A stretch of DNA of 64,000 nucleotides from Haloterrigena turkmenica DSM 5511 (GCF_000025325.1 NC_013743.1:2604001-2668000), one strand, 5' to 3'; positions 34,755-45,469 are shown, numbered from the stretch's first letter. Made by a program: numbers and translations. Notes: a model not told the origin generated them from the sequence alone.

Positions 34755-36350
34755 TTACTCAGACGGTTCGTTCACGCCGGTCGATTCGTCGACGCCGGCC
34801 TTCCGGCGCAGCCACTCGAGGCCGAGCGCCCCGCCGAGAAGTCCGCCACCGGTCGTGAAGCCGGGCACGTTGTCGGCGTCAGTGTCGTTCTCGGCGTTCG
34901 TCTCGTTTCCGGCGTTCGTCTCGTTTCCAGCGTCCCCATTTCCGGCGGTTCCGTTCACGACATCGCCGTCATCGTCATCGACAGACTCTCCGTCGTCGCT
35001 ATCGGTTCCGCCGTCGTTGTCAGTCGGATCGTTGTCGCTGTCGTCTTCACCCGCGTCGCTGTCGTCCTCGCCGTCCCGCTGGTCGTCTCCCTCGTCGTTT
35101 TCCCCGTCCGTATCGGCGTTCTCGTCGCTCTCGTCGGGCTGGTCGTCCGTGTCGGTTTCTTCGCGAAGCGCCACGAGATCGCCGTCGTGATCGACGTAGA
35201 TCGTCTCGCCGCTGATCGCACGGACCGATCCGACCGGCGCATCGTCCTTCGAGAGCGCCCACTTCACGGACCCGTCGTACTTGTTCAGGGCGACGAGGTG
35301 CTCGTCGTAGTCCCGCCACTCGGGATTTGGGGGCCCCGCGTTCCGAGTGAGATACGCGAACACGGTTTCTCTGCTGATGACGGCTTGCCCGTAGGTGTAC
35401 AGAACGTCGAGTCTCCAACTGTATTCGTCACCGCGGATCGAACCGCCGCCGTACCCGTGGTCGCTGCCGCCGCCGACGTGGATTTCCTCGCCGAACGCTA
35501 TTTCGCGGAACCCGTAACCTACGGCTACAAACTCGCCTGTCTGGGCATCACGCAACGGCCACTCCGCGGAGCCATCGGCGGCGTAAGCGACCGCTTCCGA
35601 CGTCGCATAGACGGTATCGGGTTGGGAGCCGATAGTGCCCTTTTGCCAGACTTCGGCACCGGTCTCGGGATCGAGAGCGATCAGACCGGCGCCCGTGACG
35701 CTGTAGATCACGCCGTTTGCCGCGGCGGGCGCCGTAAAGAACTCGTACTCGTCATCGTCGTCGCTGCCGACCGATTCTTTCTTCCACCGAACCGAGCCGT
35801 CGTCGGCCTCGAGTGCGTATAGCGTACCGTCGGCGACGGCGTACACGCCTCCGTAAGCGACCGTCTGCCAGACGATCTCCTCCTCGGAATCGAACTCGGT
35901 TTCCCAGCGGACGGTCCCGTCGGACCGGTCGAGCGCGATAACCTCGTTCCCACTGAGATAGACGGTCTCGCCGGCGACCGACGGCATTCCCGCGTCGATA
36001 TCCGTATTCTCCCAGCGGACGGTGCCGTCCGTCGCATCGAGGGCGACGACGCCGTCGTCGGTCGGCGTATAGACCGTCTCGTCGGCGACGGCGACGGTAC
36101 CTGCGCCCGCACCCTCGACGGACCACGCGGCCTCGAGTTCTCCTCCCTCGAACTCGTGGCCGTCAGCGATGTATCTGGCGTGACCGGGGCCGCCTCGGTG
36201 TGACGGCCAGTCCTCGTTCGGTCCTGGATTGCGATCCGGATCCGGAAGCTCGTCGACGTCAGCCTCGGAGGCTCCGGCTCCCACTGAAGAGAGGCCGGTC
36301 CCGATCGACAGCGCTGCACCAGTCGCCAGCACAGATCGACGTTTCCACAT
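34755..36350 (-). CDS. Exported PQQ-like beta-propeller protein with PGF-CTERM tail
   Basis: This is a 531-aa protein. A Tat-like signal (MWKRRSVLATGAALSIGTGL) ends near AGASEA. About seven propeller blades follow (repeats of G-x-VRW-E/K and V-x-ALD/ALE). Residues 400-495 are a very acidic Asp/Asn/Glu/Gly stretch. The tail is VPGFTTGG, a hydrophobic segment GLLGGALGLEWL and a basic end RRKAG, matching the PGF-CTERM layout processed by archaeosortase A and swapped for a lipid anchor. Surface location is likely. A true enzymatic role (quinoprotein) is doubtful because no dehydrogenase motifs were seen. Confidence 0.8.
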   Translation of the reverse strand: MWKRRSVLATGAALSIGTGLSSVGAGASEADVDELPDPDRNPGPNEDWPSHRGGPGHARYIADGHEFEGGELEAAWSVEGAGAGTVAVADETVYTPTDDGVVALDATDGTVRWENTDIDAGMPSVAGETVYLSGNEVIALDRSDGTVRWETEFDSEEEIVWQTVAYGGVYAVADGTLYALEADDGSVRWKKESVGSDDDDEYEFFTAPAAANGVIYSVTGAGLIALDPETGAEVWQKGTIGSQPDTVYATSEAVAYAADGSAEWPLRDAQTGEFVAVGYGFREIAFGEEIHVGGGSDHGYGGGSIRGDEYSWRLDVLYTYGQAVISRETVFAYLTRNAGPPNPEWRDYDEHLVALNKYDGSVKWALSKDDAPVGSVRAISGETIYVDHDGDLVALREETDTDDQPDESDENADTDGENDEGDDQRDGEDDSDAGEDDSDNDPTDNDGGTDSDDGESVDDDDGDVVNGTAGNGDAGNETNAGNETNAENDTDADNVPGFTTGGGLLGGALGLEWLRRKAGVDESTGVNEPSE

Positions 36351-36955
36351 ACGTGTACGAGTCAGTACGAATACCAGTCATAACCGTATGGAGCAATTAG
36401 CGTGTTTTTTACTCACACAATCGTCTCAAACAAGAATAATTATAGGCCTATCTAGTAGTTAATATGACTTTTTAGCTGTGCAAGTGTCTCGAACTCTCCC
36501 GCGGTCATGACTCTCACGCAGGTTTTCGGTACGATTCCCACCAACCGATTCGCACCTGCGGGTGACGAACGACAACTCCTCGCCGTGGACTATCTCGGGG
36601 CGACGCACTGCGTTACGTACAGACGGAGACGTTATCGCTGCGATCGAGACGCAAGCGCTGCACCCGCGAGCGACCGAAAGTGTGGCGCTTTGAGCGCGGG
36701 GCCAGAAGGCCCCGCGAGCCGTGCGAACGGTCGCGAAGCGACCGTAAGCAGACGAGAGGTGAGTGCGCGCAGCGAGCGAACCCGAGGCGGAAAAAGGTAC
36801 TTGCGCGGACGAAGTAAGCGATACAGGACGACCAGAGCGCTTCGGAACATCCCAGTTCATCTCGAGTACACCGTACGATACGCTCCGCTATCGGACGAGA
36901 GTCCCCTTCACCTAAAAACGAAAAACCGCGACTGAAGACCGCTACGAGGTCGACC
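36351..36955. other. 605-bp intergenic region with A/T patch and GC hairpins
   Basis: No convincing gene. It has an A/T-rich patch (36400-36480), then a GC-rich segment with two compact hairpins (36696-36715 and 36727-36745) and the inverted copy of the 34-nt repeat segment also found at 1405-1438. Longer open frames on both strands are Arg/Ser-rich and coincide with the repeat. The segment probably separates the propeller gene promoter from the cdc48 3' end; both genes lie on the minus strand. Confidence 0.5.
36696..36745. repeat. Two adjacent perfect stem-loops
   Basis: Stem-loop 1: GCGGGGCC and GGCCCCGC, 8 bp, loop AGAA (36696-36715). Stem-loop 2: ACGGTCGC and GCGACCGT, 8 bp, loop GAA (36727-36745). 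The repeat segment at 36743-36776 starts at the end of the second hairpin. Such paired GC hairpins look like a dispersed palindromic repeat or structured RNA. Confidence 0.6.
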
Positions 36956-39220
36956 TTACTGGAAGGTGCGACCGAGCTGGTCCTCTTCCTGAGCCGGTTC
37001 GGCGGTGTCGAACTGCTCTTCGATCTCCTCGTACTGCTCGCGGGTCTCGGGGGTCACGCTCGGGTTGACCTCCTCGAGGGCGTGCTCGAAGTGCTCCTTG
37101 CTGATGCGGACGTTGCCGATGGTGTCGGCCATCTCCTCGGGGTCGACCGAGTTGATGAACTCGCGGCTGGCGGCCATCGAGGCCTCGCGCGTGACGGCTT
37201 CGATGTCGGCGCCGACGTAGCCCTCCGTCTCCGCGGCGAGCCAGTCGAGGTCGACCGAGTCGGCCAGGGGCTTGCCCCGGGTGTGGACCTCGAAGATCTT
37301 CCGACGACCCTCCTCGTCGGGGACGGGCACGTGGACGTGGCGATCCAGCCGTCCGGGACGGAGCAGGGCGTTGTCGATCAGGTCCGGCCGGTTGGTCGTG
37401 GCGATCACGACGACGTCCTCGAGTTCCTCGAGGCCGTCGAGTTCGGTCAGCAGCTGGCTGACGACGCGTTCGCCGACGCCGGAGTCGCTCTGCTGGCGGC
37501 CGCGCTGGCCCGCGATCGAGTCGATCTCGTCGAAGAAGATCACGGTCGGTGCGTTCGACCGCGCCTTCTCGAAGACCTCACGGACGCCCTTCTCGGACTC
37601 CCCGACGTACTTGTTCAGCAGTTCGGGGCCCTTGATCGAGATGAAGTTCGACTGGGCCTCGTTGGCGACGGCCTTCGCGAGCAGGGTCTTCCCCGTACCC
37701 GGCGGGCCGTACATGAGGACGCCCTTGGCGGCCTGCATGTCGAGTTCGTCGAACACCTCGGGGTAGTCCAGCGGCCACTGGACGTTCTCGCGGAGGCGCT
37801 CCTTGGTGTCTTCGAGGCCGCCGACGTCGTCCCAGGTGACGTCGGGGATCTCGACGAAGACCTCCCGCATCGCCGAGGGCTGGATGCCCTTGATCGCGTC
37901 CTTGAAGTCGTCCTCGGTGACCTCGAGGGTCTCGAGGATCTCGGCGTCGATCTCGTCCTCCTCGAGGTCGAGGTCGGGACGGATGCGACGCAGGGCGTTC
38001 ATCGCGCCCTCGCGGACGAGGCTCTCTAAGTCGGCCCCGACGAAGCCGTGGGTGTTCTCGGCGTACTGGTCGAGGTCGATCGACTCCTGGAGCGGCATCC
38101 CGCGGGTGTGGACCTGCAGGATCTCCTTGCGGCCGTCCTTGTCCGGGACGCCGATCTCGATCTCGCGGTCGAAGCGACCGCCGCGGCGGAGCGCGGGATC
38201 GATGTCGTCGACGCGGTTGGTCGCCGCGATGACGGTGACGCGACCGCGTTCCTCGAGGCCGTCCATCAGGCTGAGGAGCTGGGCGACCACGCGTCGTTCG
38301 ACGTCGCCGCCGGCGTCTTCGCGCTTGGCGGCGATCGAGTCGAGCTCGTCGATGAAGATGATCGCGGGGGCGTTCTCCTCGGCCTCTTCGAAGACCTCGC
38401 GGAGTTGCTCCTCGCTCTCACCGTAGTACTTCGACATGATCTCCGGACCGGAGATCGTCTCGAAGTGGGCGTCGATCTCGTTGGCGACGGCCTTGGCCAT
38501 CAGGGTCTTCCCGGTGCCCGGCGGGCCGTGCAGCAAGACGCCCTTCGGCGGCTCGATGCCGAGCTGCTGGAACAGCTCGGGGTGGCGCATCGGCAGCTCG
38601 ATCATCTCGCGGACCTGGTCGAGTTCGTCGTCTAAGCCGCCAATGTCCTCGTAGGTGACGTTCGGGACGCCCTCGGCGGAGGCGCCGCTACCCGAGCTGA
38701 CCTGCTCGGCGGGCGTCTCGGAGATCTCGATGTTCGTCGAGTCCGTGATGACGACCGTGCCCGACGGCGAGGTGCTCGCGATCTTCAGCGGCACCGACTG
38801 GCCGGAGCTGGCCATCGGACCGAACGAGAGCGAGAACGGCACCGTCTGGCCCTCGGTGACGGCCTGTCCGCTCAGCTTATCGCGGACGAGCGGCCCGATG
38901 TCTCCGCGAATGCGGAGGTTCTGGGGCAGCGCGACCGTGACCGACTTGGCGGGGTTGACGTCGGCGGGCTCGACGCTGACGTTGTCGTCGATCCCGACGT
39001 CGGCCTCCTGGCGGAGGCGGCCGTCGATTCGGATGATCCCTCGCCCCTCGTCTTCGGGGTATCCGGGCCAGACGCGCGCGACGGCCTGGCTGTCGCCCGT
39101 GCCCTCGATTACGATGTAGTCGCCGTTCTCGAGATCGAGTTCGCGCATCGAGACGCGATCGATCGCGGCGAGTCCGCGGCCGGCGTCCTTCTGTTTCAGT
39201 GGTTTAACGGTGAGTTTCAT
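36956..39220 (-). CDS. cdc48: CDC48/VAT-type AAA+ ATPase
   Basis: This 754-aa protein unfolds proteins, often for the archaeal proteasome. The N-domain covers 1-180 (double-psi barrel, then four-strand lobe). D1 has Walker A GPPGTGKT at 232-239 and Walker B IIFIDELD at 287-294. D2 has Walker A GPPGTGKT at 505-512 and Walker B VIFFDEID around 560. Arginine fingers lie after each. The C-terminal tail ends in a short acidic [11 protein letters not shown] and LGRTFQ, not the HbYX motif. ATG overlaps the stop of the upstream Hsp20-like gene by 4 nt. Confidence 0.96.
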   Translation of the reverse strand: MKLTVKPLKQKDAGRGLAAIDRVSMRELDLENGDYIVIEGTGDSQAVARVWPGYPEDEGRGIIRIDGRLRQEADVGIDDNVSVEPADVNPAKSVTVALPQNLRIRGDIGPLVRDKLSGQAVTEGQTVPFSLSFGPMASSGQSVPLKIASTSPSGTVVITDSTNIEISETPAEQVSSGSGASAEGVPNVTYEDIGGLDDELDQVREMIELPMRHPELFQQLGIEPPKGVLLHGPPGTGKTLMAKAVANEIDAHFETISGPEIMSKYYGESEEQLREVFEEAEENAPAIIFIDELDSIAAKREDAGGDVERRVVAQLLSLMDGLEERGRVTVIAATNRVDDIDPALRRGGRFDREIEIGVPDKDGRKEILQVHTRGMPLQESIDLDQYAENTHGFVGADLESLVREGAMNALRRIRPDLDLEEDEIDAEILETLEVTEDDFKDAIKGIQPSAMREVFVEIPDVTWDDVGGLEDTKERLRENVQWPLDYPEVFDELDMQAAKGVLMYGPPGTGKTLLAKAVANEAQSNFISIKGPELLNKYVGESEKGVREVFEKARSNAPTVIFFDEIDSIAGQRGRQQSDSGVGERVVSQLLTELDGLEELEDVVVIATTNRPDLIDNALLRPGRLDRHVHVPVPDEEGRRKIFEVHTRGKPLADSVDLDWLAAETEGYVGADIEAVTREASMAASREFINSVDPEEMADTIGNVRISKEHFEHALEEVNPSVTPETREQYEEIEEQFDTAEPAQEEDQLGRTFQ

Positions 39221-39465
39221 AGATCGCCCTCCAGTTCGACAGTCAGGACCCCGTTTTTGATAAACGTGTGCGCGTCGTCTGCACCGTCCGGTAGCTCAAG
39301 GTCGTACTGCTCGTCGCCGAGGACGACGATGACCGTGTCATCGACGAGATCGACCGTCGCGTCGGCGTTCTCGGTACCGAAGTCGACGGCCAGCACCGTC
39401 TCGTCGTCGTACTCGTACCGGCGGGCTACCTGCCCCTCTTCGCGGGTGAATTGTTCGAGTGTCAT
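39217..39465 (-). CDS. Small Hsp20-like protein coupled to cdc48
   Basis: This 82-aa protein shows an all-beta pattern: [38 protein letters not shown], then [12 protein letters not shown]. The last strand matches the NGVLTVxL signature of the alpha-crystallin/p23 (Hsp20) fold. It lacks the N- and C-terminal oligomer extensions of a classical sHsp. It overlaps cdc48 by 4 nt and heads the operon, so co-translation and a function as a Cdc48 partner or substrate adaptor is an inference. The family (a haloarchaeal DUF) is otherwise undescribed to me. Confidence 0.7.
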   Translation of the reverse strand: MTLEQFTREEGQVARRYEYDDETVLAVDFGTENADATVDLVDDTVIVVLGDEQYDLELPDGADDAHTFIKNGVLTVELEGDL

Positions 39466-39494
39466 CTTTCAACTAACCCAAAGTAAGCTCTAGA

Positions 39495-39512
39495 GGTATA
39501 TATACCTTTCGC
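39495..39512 (-). promoter_or_regulatory. BRE/TATA for the Hsp20-like/cdc48 operon
   Basis: On the minus strand GCGAAA is followed directly by GGTATATATACC, a 12-nt perfect palindrome, 30-41 bp ahead of the ATG at 39465. This is among the strongest promoter-like sequences in the window. Confidence 0.65.
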
Positions 39513-39630
39513 CGGTTAACCCGATGACGGCTCGGTGGTCATGTTAGAGATCACTGTTCGCGGTTCACAACGATACACTGTCGCCGACCCGCCTCGAGTC
39601 TTTATCCCTGTTCCGGTCGTTCGACTACGT

Positions 39631-40422
39631 ATGGAGACGGTATCACACCACGGCCGAGAGACGGCCTACGAGGTCGCCGACCGCGGCGGGGACGGGCCGC
39701 CGATCTGCTTCGTTCACGGGAGCGGCGGCTCGCGCGACGTCTGGTCCGCCCAGCACCGCCTCGCCGATCGCAACCCGGTCGTCACGCTCGATCTGAGCGG
39801 CCACGGCGACTCCGACGATATCGACGCGCGCGCCGGCTACGCGGCGCTCTCGGCGTACGTCGACGACGTACTGGCCGTCCTCGAGGCGACCGACAGTCGC
39901 GTGCTGGTCGGCAACTCGCTGGGCGGCGCGGTCGCCTTGCAGCTCCTGATCGAACGCGACACCGATCTCGACGCGGCGGTGCTCGTCGGCACCGGTGCCC
40001 GACTCGGCGTCTTGGAAGACTTACTCGACTGGCTGGCGAACGACTTCGAGCGCGCCGTCGAGTTCCTCCACGGCTCGGATCGGCTCTTTCACGACCCCGA
40101 GCCGGAGGTAGACGAGGAGTCGAGAAAACAGCTCCGCGAGACCGGACAGGCCGTCACTCATCGGGACTTCCTGACCTGCCACGAGTTCGACGTGCGGGAC
40201 AATCTCGGGGCGATCGACGTCCCCGCGCTGGCGGTCTACGGCGAGCACGATCAGCTGACGCCGCCGTGGTACCACGAGTACCTCGCCGAGGAGATCGACG
40301 ACGCCTGGATCGCGGAACTCGAGGATGCGGCCCACCTGGCGATGGTCGAACAACCGACCGCGTTCAACGCCGCCCTCACCGAGTTTCTGGACATCGTCTA
40401 CGAGCGCGACGACGCGGCGTGA
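39631..40422 (+). CDS. Alpha/beta hydrolase
   Basis: This 263-aa protein has the hydrolase fold. The oxyanion strand is ICFVHGSGGSRDVW near 26-39. The nucleophile Ser is in VGNSLGGAVA near 94-103. The acid Asp is in YGEHDQLTP near 207-215 and the His in DAAHLAMVEQP near 235-245. The substrate is unknown (ester, lactone or peroxidase type). ATG 39631 is chosen because a TATA-like TTTATCC lies 24-30 bp upstream; an earlier in-frame ATG would add 32 atypical residues. It diverges from the cdc48 operon. Confidence 0.85.
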   Translation: METVSHHGRETAYEVADRGGDGPPICFVHGSGGSRDVWSAQHRLADRNPVVTLDLSGHGDSDDIDARAGYAALSAYVDDVLAVLEATDSRVLVGNSLGGAVALQLLIERDTDLDAAVLVGTGARLGVLEDLLDWLANDFERAVEFLHGSDRLFHDPEPEVDEESRKQLRETGQAVTHRDFLTCHEFDVRDNLGAIDVPALAVYGEHDQLTPPWYHEYLAEEIDDAWIAELEDAAHLAMVEQPTAFNAALTEFLDIVYERDDAA

Positions 40423-40503
40423 GACGGCGATCGCTATCGCACGAAACGGGGGCAATGAACGCGAGCAGAGTCGAGTTCGCGATCGAAACCGAGCGACAGC
40501 CGG

Positions 40504-41316
40504 TCAGTAGAGGTCCTCGAGGTCGCTCTCCTCGTGGCTGTGTTCTGCGGCCGGGAACGCGCCGGACTCGACGGCGTCGACGTAGTCGTCGACGGCCGAC
40601 TTCATCTCCGCGCGGACGTTTCCGAACTGCTCGGAGAAGGAGGGCGTCCACTCGCTGATGCCGACGGCGTCGTCGAACACGAGCACCTGCCCGTCGCAGT
40701 CCGGGCCGGCACCGATGCCGATGGTCGGGATCTCGAGCGCCTCGGTGATCTCGGCCGCGACGTTCGACGGCACGTGCTCGAGTACCAGCGAGAACGCGCC
40801 GGCTTCCTCGTGTTCGATCGCGAGCTCGAGCATCCGCTCGGCGGCCGCCTGATCGGTCCCCTGTCGGGGGTAGCCGCCGTACTGGTTGACGTGCTGGGGC
40901 GTCAGCCCGAGGTGAGCCATCACCGGAATCCCGAGTTGGACCATCTTCTCGGTGAGGTCGACGGTGTGGGGACCGCTCTCGAGTTTGACCGCCTGCGCGC
41001 CCTCCTCTTTGAGCATCCGACCGGCGTTCTCGATGCTCTCGCTCTCGTCGACGCCGAAGGAGAGGAAGGGCATGTCGGCGACGACCAGCGCGTCCTCGGT
41101 CGCCCGCGAGACCGCGCCGACGTGATGGGCGATTCCGTCGACGGTAACGGGAACCGTCGTCTCGTGGCCCAGCACCACGTTTCCGACGCTGTCGCCGACG
41201 AGAATGATATCGACGCCCGCGTCGTCGACGATCTCGGCCGTCGGCGCGTCGTAGGCCGTCAGCATCGTGATCGGTTCCTCGCCCGCCTGCTCCCTGACGT
41301 CCCGTACGGTTGGCAT
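40504..41316 (-). CDS. panB: 3-methyl-2-oxobutanoate hydroxymethyltransferase
   Basis: This 270-aa TIM-barrel enzyme makes ketopantoate from 2-oxoisovalerate and methylene-tetrahydrofolate/pterin for coenzyme A. TAYDAPTAEIVDDAGVDIILVGDSVGNVVLG near 20-50 includes the Mg2+-binding Asp. VKLESG and MAHLGLTPQHVN near 115-145 and IGIGAGPDCDGQVLVFDD near 200-217 are conserved. ATG 41316 follows a TATA-like ATTTAATC 22-29 bp upstream. No other pantothenate gene is next to it. Confidence 0.95.
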   Translation of the reverse strand: MPTVRDVREQAGEEPITMLTAYDAPTAEIVDDAGVDIILVGDSVGNVVLGHETTVPVTVDGIAHHVGAVSRATEDALVVADMPFLSFGVDESESIENAGRMLKEEGAQAVKLESGPHTVDLTEKMVQLGIPVMAHLGLTPQHVNQYGGYPRQGTDQAAAERMLELAIEHEEAGAFSLVLEHVPSNVAAEITEALEIPTIGIGAGPDCDGQVLVFDDAVGISEWTPSFSEQFGNVRAEMKSAVDDYVDAVESGAFPAAEHSHEESDLEDLY

Positions 41317-41337
41317 ACGCACGGGTTCGTCGCCGAC

Positions 41338-41345
41338 GATTAAAT
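41338..41345 (-). promoter_or_regulatory. TATA box for panB
   Basis: Minus-strand ATTTAATC, 22-29 bp ahead of the panB ATG, in GC-rich DNA; fits a leaderless promoter. Confidence 0.55.
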
Positions 41346-41456
41346 GGCTCCGTTTCCGACGCACTCGCGGCGGGTCTGGATAGCCGACGGCGGTCAGCGA
41401 CCGCAACAGCGAGAAAATACGCGGTTATTAAGAGGGCCGGGCCGCCACTGTCTGCC

Positions 41457-41690
41457 GTGCCCGAACGTGTCGAAACGACGAATCCGGAGGGAGTCGACTA
41501 CGGCTGGGTGATGCAGGTCACCTTCGTCGCCACGATCCTCATCGGCGCGCCGATCGTCGCCTTCCTCTCCGTCAACGCCGACCTGCCGTCCTGGGGCGCC
41601 CGCGCGGAGTTCGCGGTCCGCGTCGGCGCGCCGATCTGGTTCTGTACCGCTCTCGTCGTCTTCGCGTACGCGAAGCGCAACCAGGCCTAA
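41457..41690 (+). CDS. Small two-span membrane protein, DUF5822-like
   Basis: This 77-aa protein starts at GTG: residues 1-13 hydrophilic (PERVETTNPEGVDYG), then two membrane spans (WVMQVTFVATILIGAPIVAFLSV and VGAPIWFCTALVVFAYA), ending in basic KRNQA. GTG 41457 is favoured over an upstream ATG because a TTATTA TATA element lies 27-32 bp ahead and the upstream residues are Arg/Ser-rich. I associate the pattern with the haloarchaeal DUF5822 family, not verified. The function is unknown. Confidence 0.7.
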   Translation: MPERVETTNPEGVDYGWVMQVTFVATILIGAPIVAFLSVNADLPSWGARAEFAVRVGAPIWFCTALVVFAYAKRNQA

Positions 41691-41706
41691 TTCCGTCGGA
41701 CTCGCC

Positions 41707-42246
41707 TCAGAACCCTGAAGGCCCGTCACCGACGAATTCGAAGGCGACGCCCGCCCGCTCGGCGGTCAGTCGATCTCGGTCGGAATCGCCCACGAACAGC
41801 GCCCGCCCGGGCTCGACACCGAGTTCGCCGACCGCCTCGAGCAGCGGTTTCGGATCCGGTTTCCGGGTCGCGACCGTGTCCCGGCCGACCACCGCGTCGA
41901 CCGCCTCGGCGAGGCCGTGTTCCTCGAGGGCGATCCGACAGGCCGCCTCGCAGTTCAGCGAACAGACCCCGACGGGGACCGTCCGTTCGAGGAGTTCGTC
42001 GGCGTGGGCCAGCCGCGGAGCCGTCTCGGCGCCCGCGCGCTCGTGAGCGGCGATCGTCGACTCAACCTCGGACTCGAGGCCGGCGTCGCTCGCGGCGTCG
42101 AGCAGGTCCCACAGCTCCCGGCTCGGCGGCTCGATATCCGCAGTCTCGTAGACCTCGAGGACGTCAGCGGCGACGGCGTCCCAGTCGACGTCGAGATCGG
42201 CGAGCGTTCCATCGAGATCGTAGACGACGGCGTCGTAGGCTGTCAC
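41707..42246 (-). CDS. HAD-superfamily hydrolase
   Basis: This 179-aa phosphatase-like protein has motif I YDLDGTLADL with Asp10 and Asp12, motif II near VGVCSLNCEAA, motif III lysine in TRKPDPKPL and motif IV GDSDRDRLTAERAG. This is the phosphoglycolate phosphatase/pyrophosphatase-like subclass with a helical cap. The start is uncertain: GTG 42246 (MTAYDAVVYD) is best; upstream codons in frame give Cys/Ser/Arg-rich residues. The end lies 17 bp from the convergent DUF5822-like gene. Confidence 0.8.
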   Translation of the reverse strand: MTAYDAVVYDLDGTLADLDVDWDAVAADVLEVYETADIEPPSRELWDLLDAASDAGLESEVESTIAAHERAGAETAPRLAHADELLERTVPVGVCSLNCEAACRIALEEHGLAEAVDAVVGRDTVATRKPDPKPLLEAVGELGVEPGRALFVGDSDRDRLTAERAGVAFEFVGDGPSGF

Positions 42247-42504
42247 GTCCGCGGATAGGTTCGGGAGGTGAATAGTGACTTCGGTCTCCGGAACCGACAC
42301 GCGGTGCTGAGACGCGTCTTTCCGCTCGCACTTACTACAACTGAGAACGGCGAACTCGGAACCGCGCCACCGCAGACCAAATCTGGGGTTGGAACGTTCC
42401 AGAGACCGTCCCCAGTGTACAGTCGCCTCGAGCGAGTACGAGGGCCATAACGAGACGCCGCGAGACACCACAGAAGCGCGTACCAATGCCACGAGCCGTC
42501 GATT

Positions 42505-43641
<1,137 letters not shown>

Positions 43642-43761
43642 ACGCCCCGTACGACGGCGGGGCACAAAGGCGCTCACATCAATTGAAGACACATAGTTGA
43701 CAATTCCCCCGAACGGTCCGGCAGAGTATGTGACACAACACATACATTTCAACCGAAGATA

Positions 43762-43768
43762 TTATTTA
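43762..43768 (+). promoter_or_regulatory. TATA box of first duplicated lipoprotein
   Basis: TTATTTA lies 24-30 bp ahead of ATG 43792. The flanking CCGAAGATATTATTT is repeated at 45431-45445 ahead of the paralogue, showing the promoter was duplicated with the gene. Confidence 0.6.
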
Positions 43769-43791
43769 GCGTTACTGTCACTGACTGGATA

Positions 43792-44880
43792 ATGTCTGAC
43801 GAACTTTCCCGGCGGAGCTTCATCCGCAATAGCAGTGCAACCGCCGTGACGGTCGGTCTCGCCGGCCTCGCCGGCTGTACGAGCAGCCTCCCGTTTATCG
43901 GCGGCGACGGTGCGGACCTCTCCGACTGGGTTTTCACTCCATCCTTCGACGACGTTCTCGACAACGACGACGCCGAGGTCGAAGATCTCGTAACGACGGA
44001 CCGATCGTTTGTCTCCATCGTTCCGGAGGCGGTCTACGAGAACGAAGACGACCTCGAGACGCATAGGTTCGTCTCTATCGGATCGAATATTCGCGGGCGG
44101 AGCGGCGCGGCAGCGGTGGACACCGACTGGGCCCTCCACCAGAACGTCGAGTGGGAGTACGAACTGAGCACGTCGGGGCCCGGAACCGCGGACGTCTCCG
44201 CCGAGATCGTCGCCGGCGAGTTCGATACCGGAACCGTCGTGGACAACCTCGAGAAGTGGGCCGAGGACCAGTACGGAAACGACAAGGACGACGAGGAGGT
44301 CCTCGAGAGCGCCGGCTCCCAACCCGGCTTCGAACTCTACGAGGTCGAGGGCTCCGCGTTCGGCGTCAGCGAGGAGCACCTGATCCAGGTCGAGGCGAAC
44401 CACCCCGTGGACCCGGTCGCCGTCGTCGAGGCGGCGATCGACGCCCACGAGAACGAAACGGGTCGCTGGACCGAAGACGACGACGGCGGGGAACTCCTGG
44501 CGGAGTTCGACTGGGGCGACTTCGGAGTCGGCGCGCTCCAGCGGCCGGAAACGGTCGAGACCGAACTGGAAGATCGGTACGACGATCCCGACGAGGCCAC
44601 CGAGGAGGAGCGCGAAGCGATCGAAGACGACATCGACGACTGGGAGTACGGTCTCGTCGGAAACGGGAGTTCGTGGACGCTCGACGGCGACACCAGCGAT
44701 CTACACCAACTCTTCCTGTACGAGAGCGAAAGCGACGTGGACAGCGACGCGCTCCTCGAACACGTCGAGGCCAACCGCGACTACGACGAAAGCTGGGATA
44801 CCCTCGAGGACTACTCGATCAGCGAGGAGGGTCGCGCGCTGATCCTCACCGGCGAGGTTCAGACGCAGTCGATCCTGTGA
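43792..44880 (+). CDS. Tat lipoprotein, paralogue A of a tandem pair
   Basis: This is a 362-aa protein. The signal has SRRSFIRNSS and LAGLAGC with lipid-attachment Cys29. The mature part is very acidic with conserved blocks ADVSAEIVAGEFDTGTVVDNLEKWAEDQYG and a C-terminal HVEANRDYDESWDTLEDYSISEEGRALILTGEV. The function is unknown; it could be a substrate-binding or stress surface protein. It is closely related to the protein at 45470-46621: signal peptides nearly identical, mature parts clearly homologous. Stop at 44880; a 589-bp gap separates the pair. Confidence 0.75.
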   Translation: MSDELSRRSFIRNSSATAVTVGLAGLAGCTSSLPFIGGDGADLSDWVFTPSFDDVLDNDDAEVEDLVTTDRSFVSIVPEAVYENEDDLETHRFVSIGSNIRGRSGAAAVDTDWALHQNVEWEYELSTSGPGTADVSAEIVAGEFDTGTVVDNLEKWAEDQYGNDKDDEEVLESAGSQPGFELYEVEGSAFGVSEEHLIQVEANHPVDPVAVVEAAIDAHENETGRWTEDDDGGELLAEFDWGDFGVGALQRPETVETELEDRYDDPDEATEEEREAIEDDIDDWEYGLVGNGSSWTLDGDTSDLHQLFLYESESDVDSDALLEHVEANRDYDESWDTLEDYSISEEGRALILTGEVQTQSIL

Positions 44881-45469
44881 CCACGACCGGTACGTCGTTG
44901 TTTACCGTCCGCCCGTCCGGCGTTGCGTTCGGTCGCGCTCGAGGTCGCCGATAGCATCGGCGTCGCGGTCGACGCGTCCGATTGCACCGCTGATGCCGGT
45001 GGCGTCGCGAATTCGGATAGCGCCCCCGCTCGTCGTGTCACTTTCTCGAGGAGTAGAGGTACGTTGTCCTTTTTCGATATATCGTTCATCGGCGATCGCG
45101 ATGGCGAAAACCCCAAAGCGGGGGTGCGTCTTCAGCGGCAACCGCGCCAACCGCCGTTACCGGCCGGGCTGACCGGTTCGACACCGTCTCAAAGCCATTG
45201 GCGGCCGTCCCGTGACGACCCGTAGCGGCCGTGCGAACGGGTGACTCTGAGAGGCGCTCACACTGAAAGGGCGGGAAACGAAACGGACGAACAGCGTCTG
45301 TTCGGTTCCGCCGCTACCGTGTTCAGGCGCTCACTCGGGTCACAACGGCCCAGTCCGCCGTCAACGGACTGATTACGGCCGACGCGGCGCTGAAGTTATC
45401 AGGAGTCATTCGAATGTAAATACAATCAAACCGAAGATATTATTTGACGTTACTGTCACTAACGGGATA
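44881..45469. other. Intergenic region between duplicated lipoprotein genes
   Basis: No gene was recognised in these 589 bp. Open frames up to 100 codons exist, but they are Ala/Arg/Ser-rich and overlap in opposite strands. The last 40 bp contain the second copy of the duplicated promoter (45431-45446). The rest has no visible similarity to the DNA upstream of the first copy. Confidence 0.5.

Noticed and set aside
36507-36935. 142-codon frame in the intergenic region before cdc48
   Set aside because: It is Arg/Ser/Ala-rich and reads through GC hairpins and a dispersed repeat; the opposite strand also has frames of similar size.
25332-39220. Inteins in RtcB, Cdc48 or Cdc6
   Set aside because: All three have normal length and uninterrupted catalytic motifs, so no intein is present.
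44923-45225. Open frames in the gap between the duplicated lipoproteins
   Set aside because: Several overlapping frames on both strands with Ala/Arg/Ser bias; no promoter or start context favours any one.
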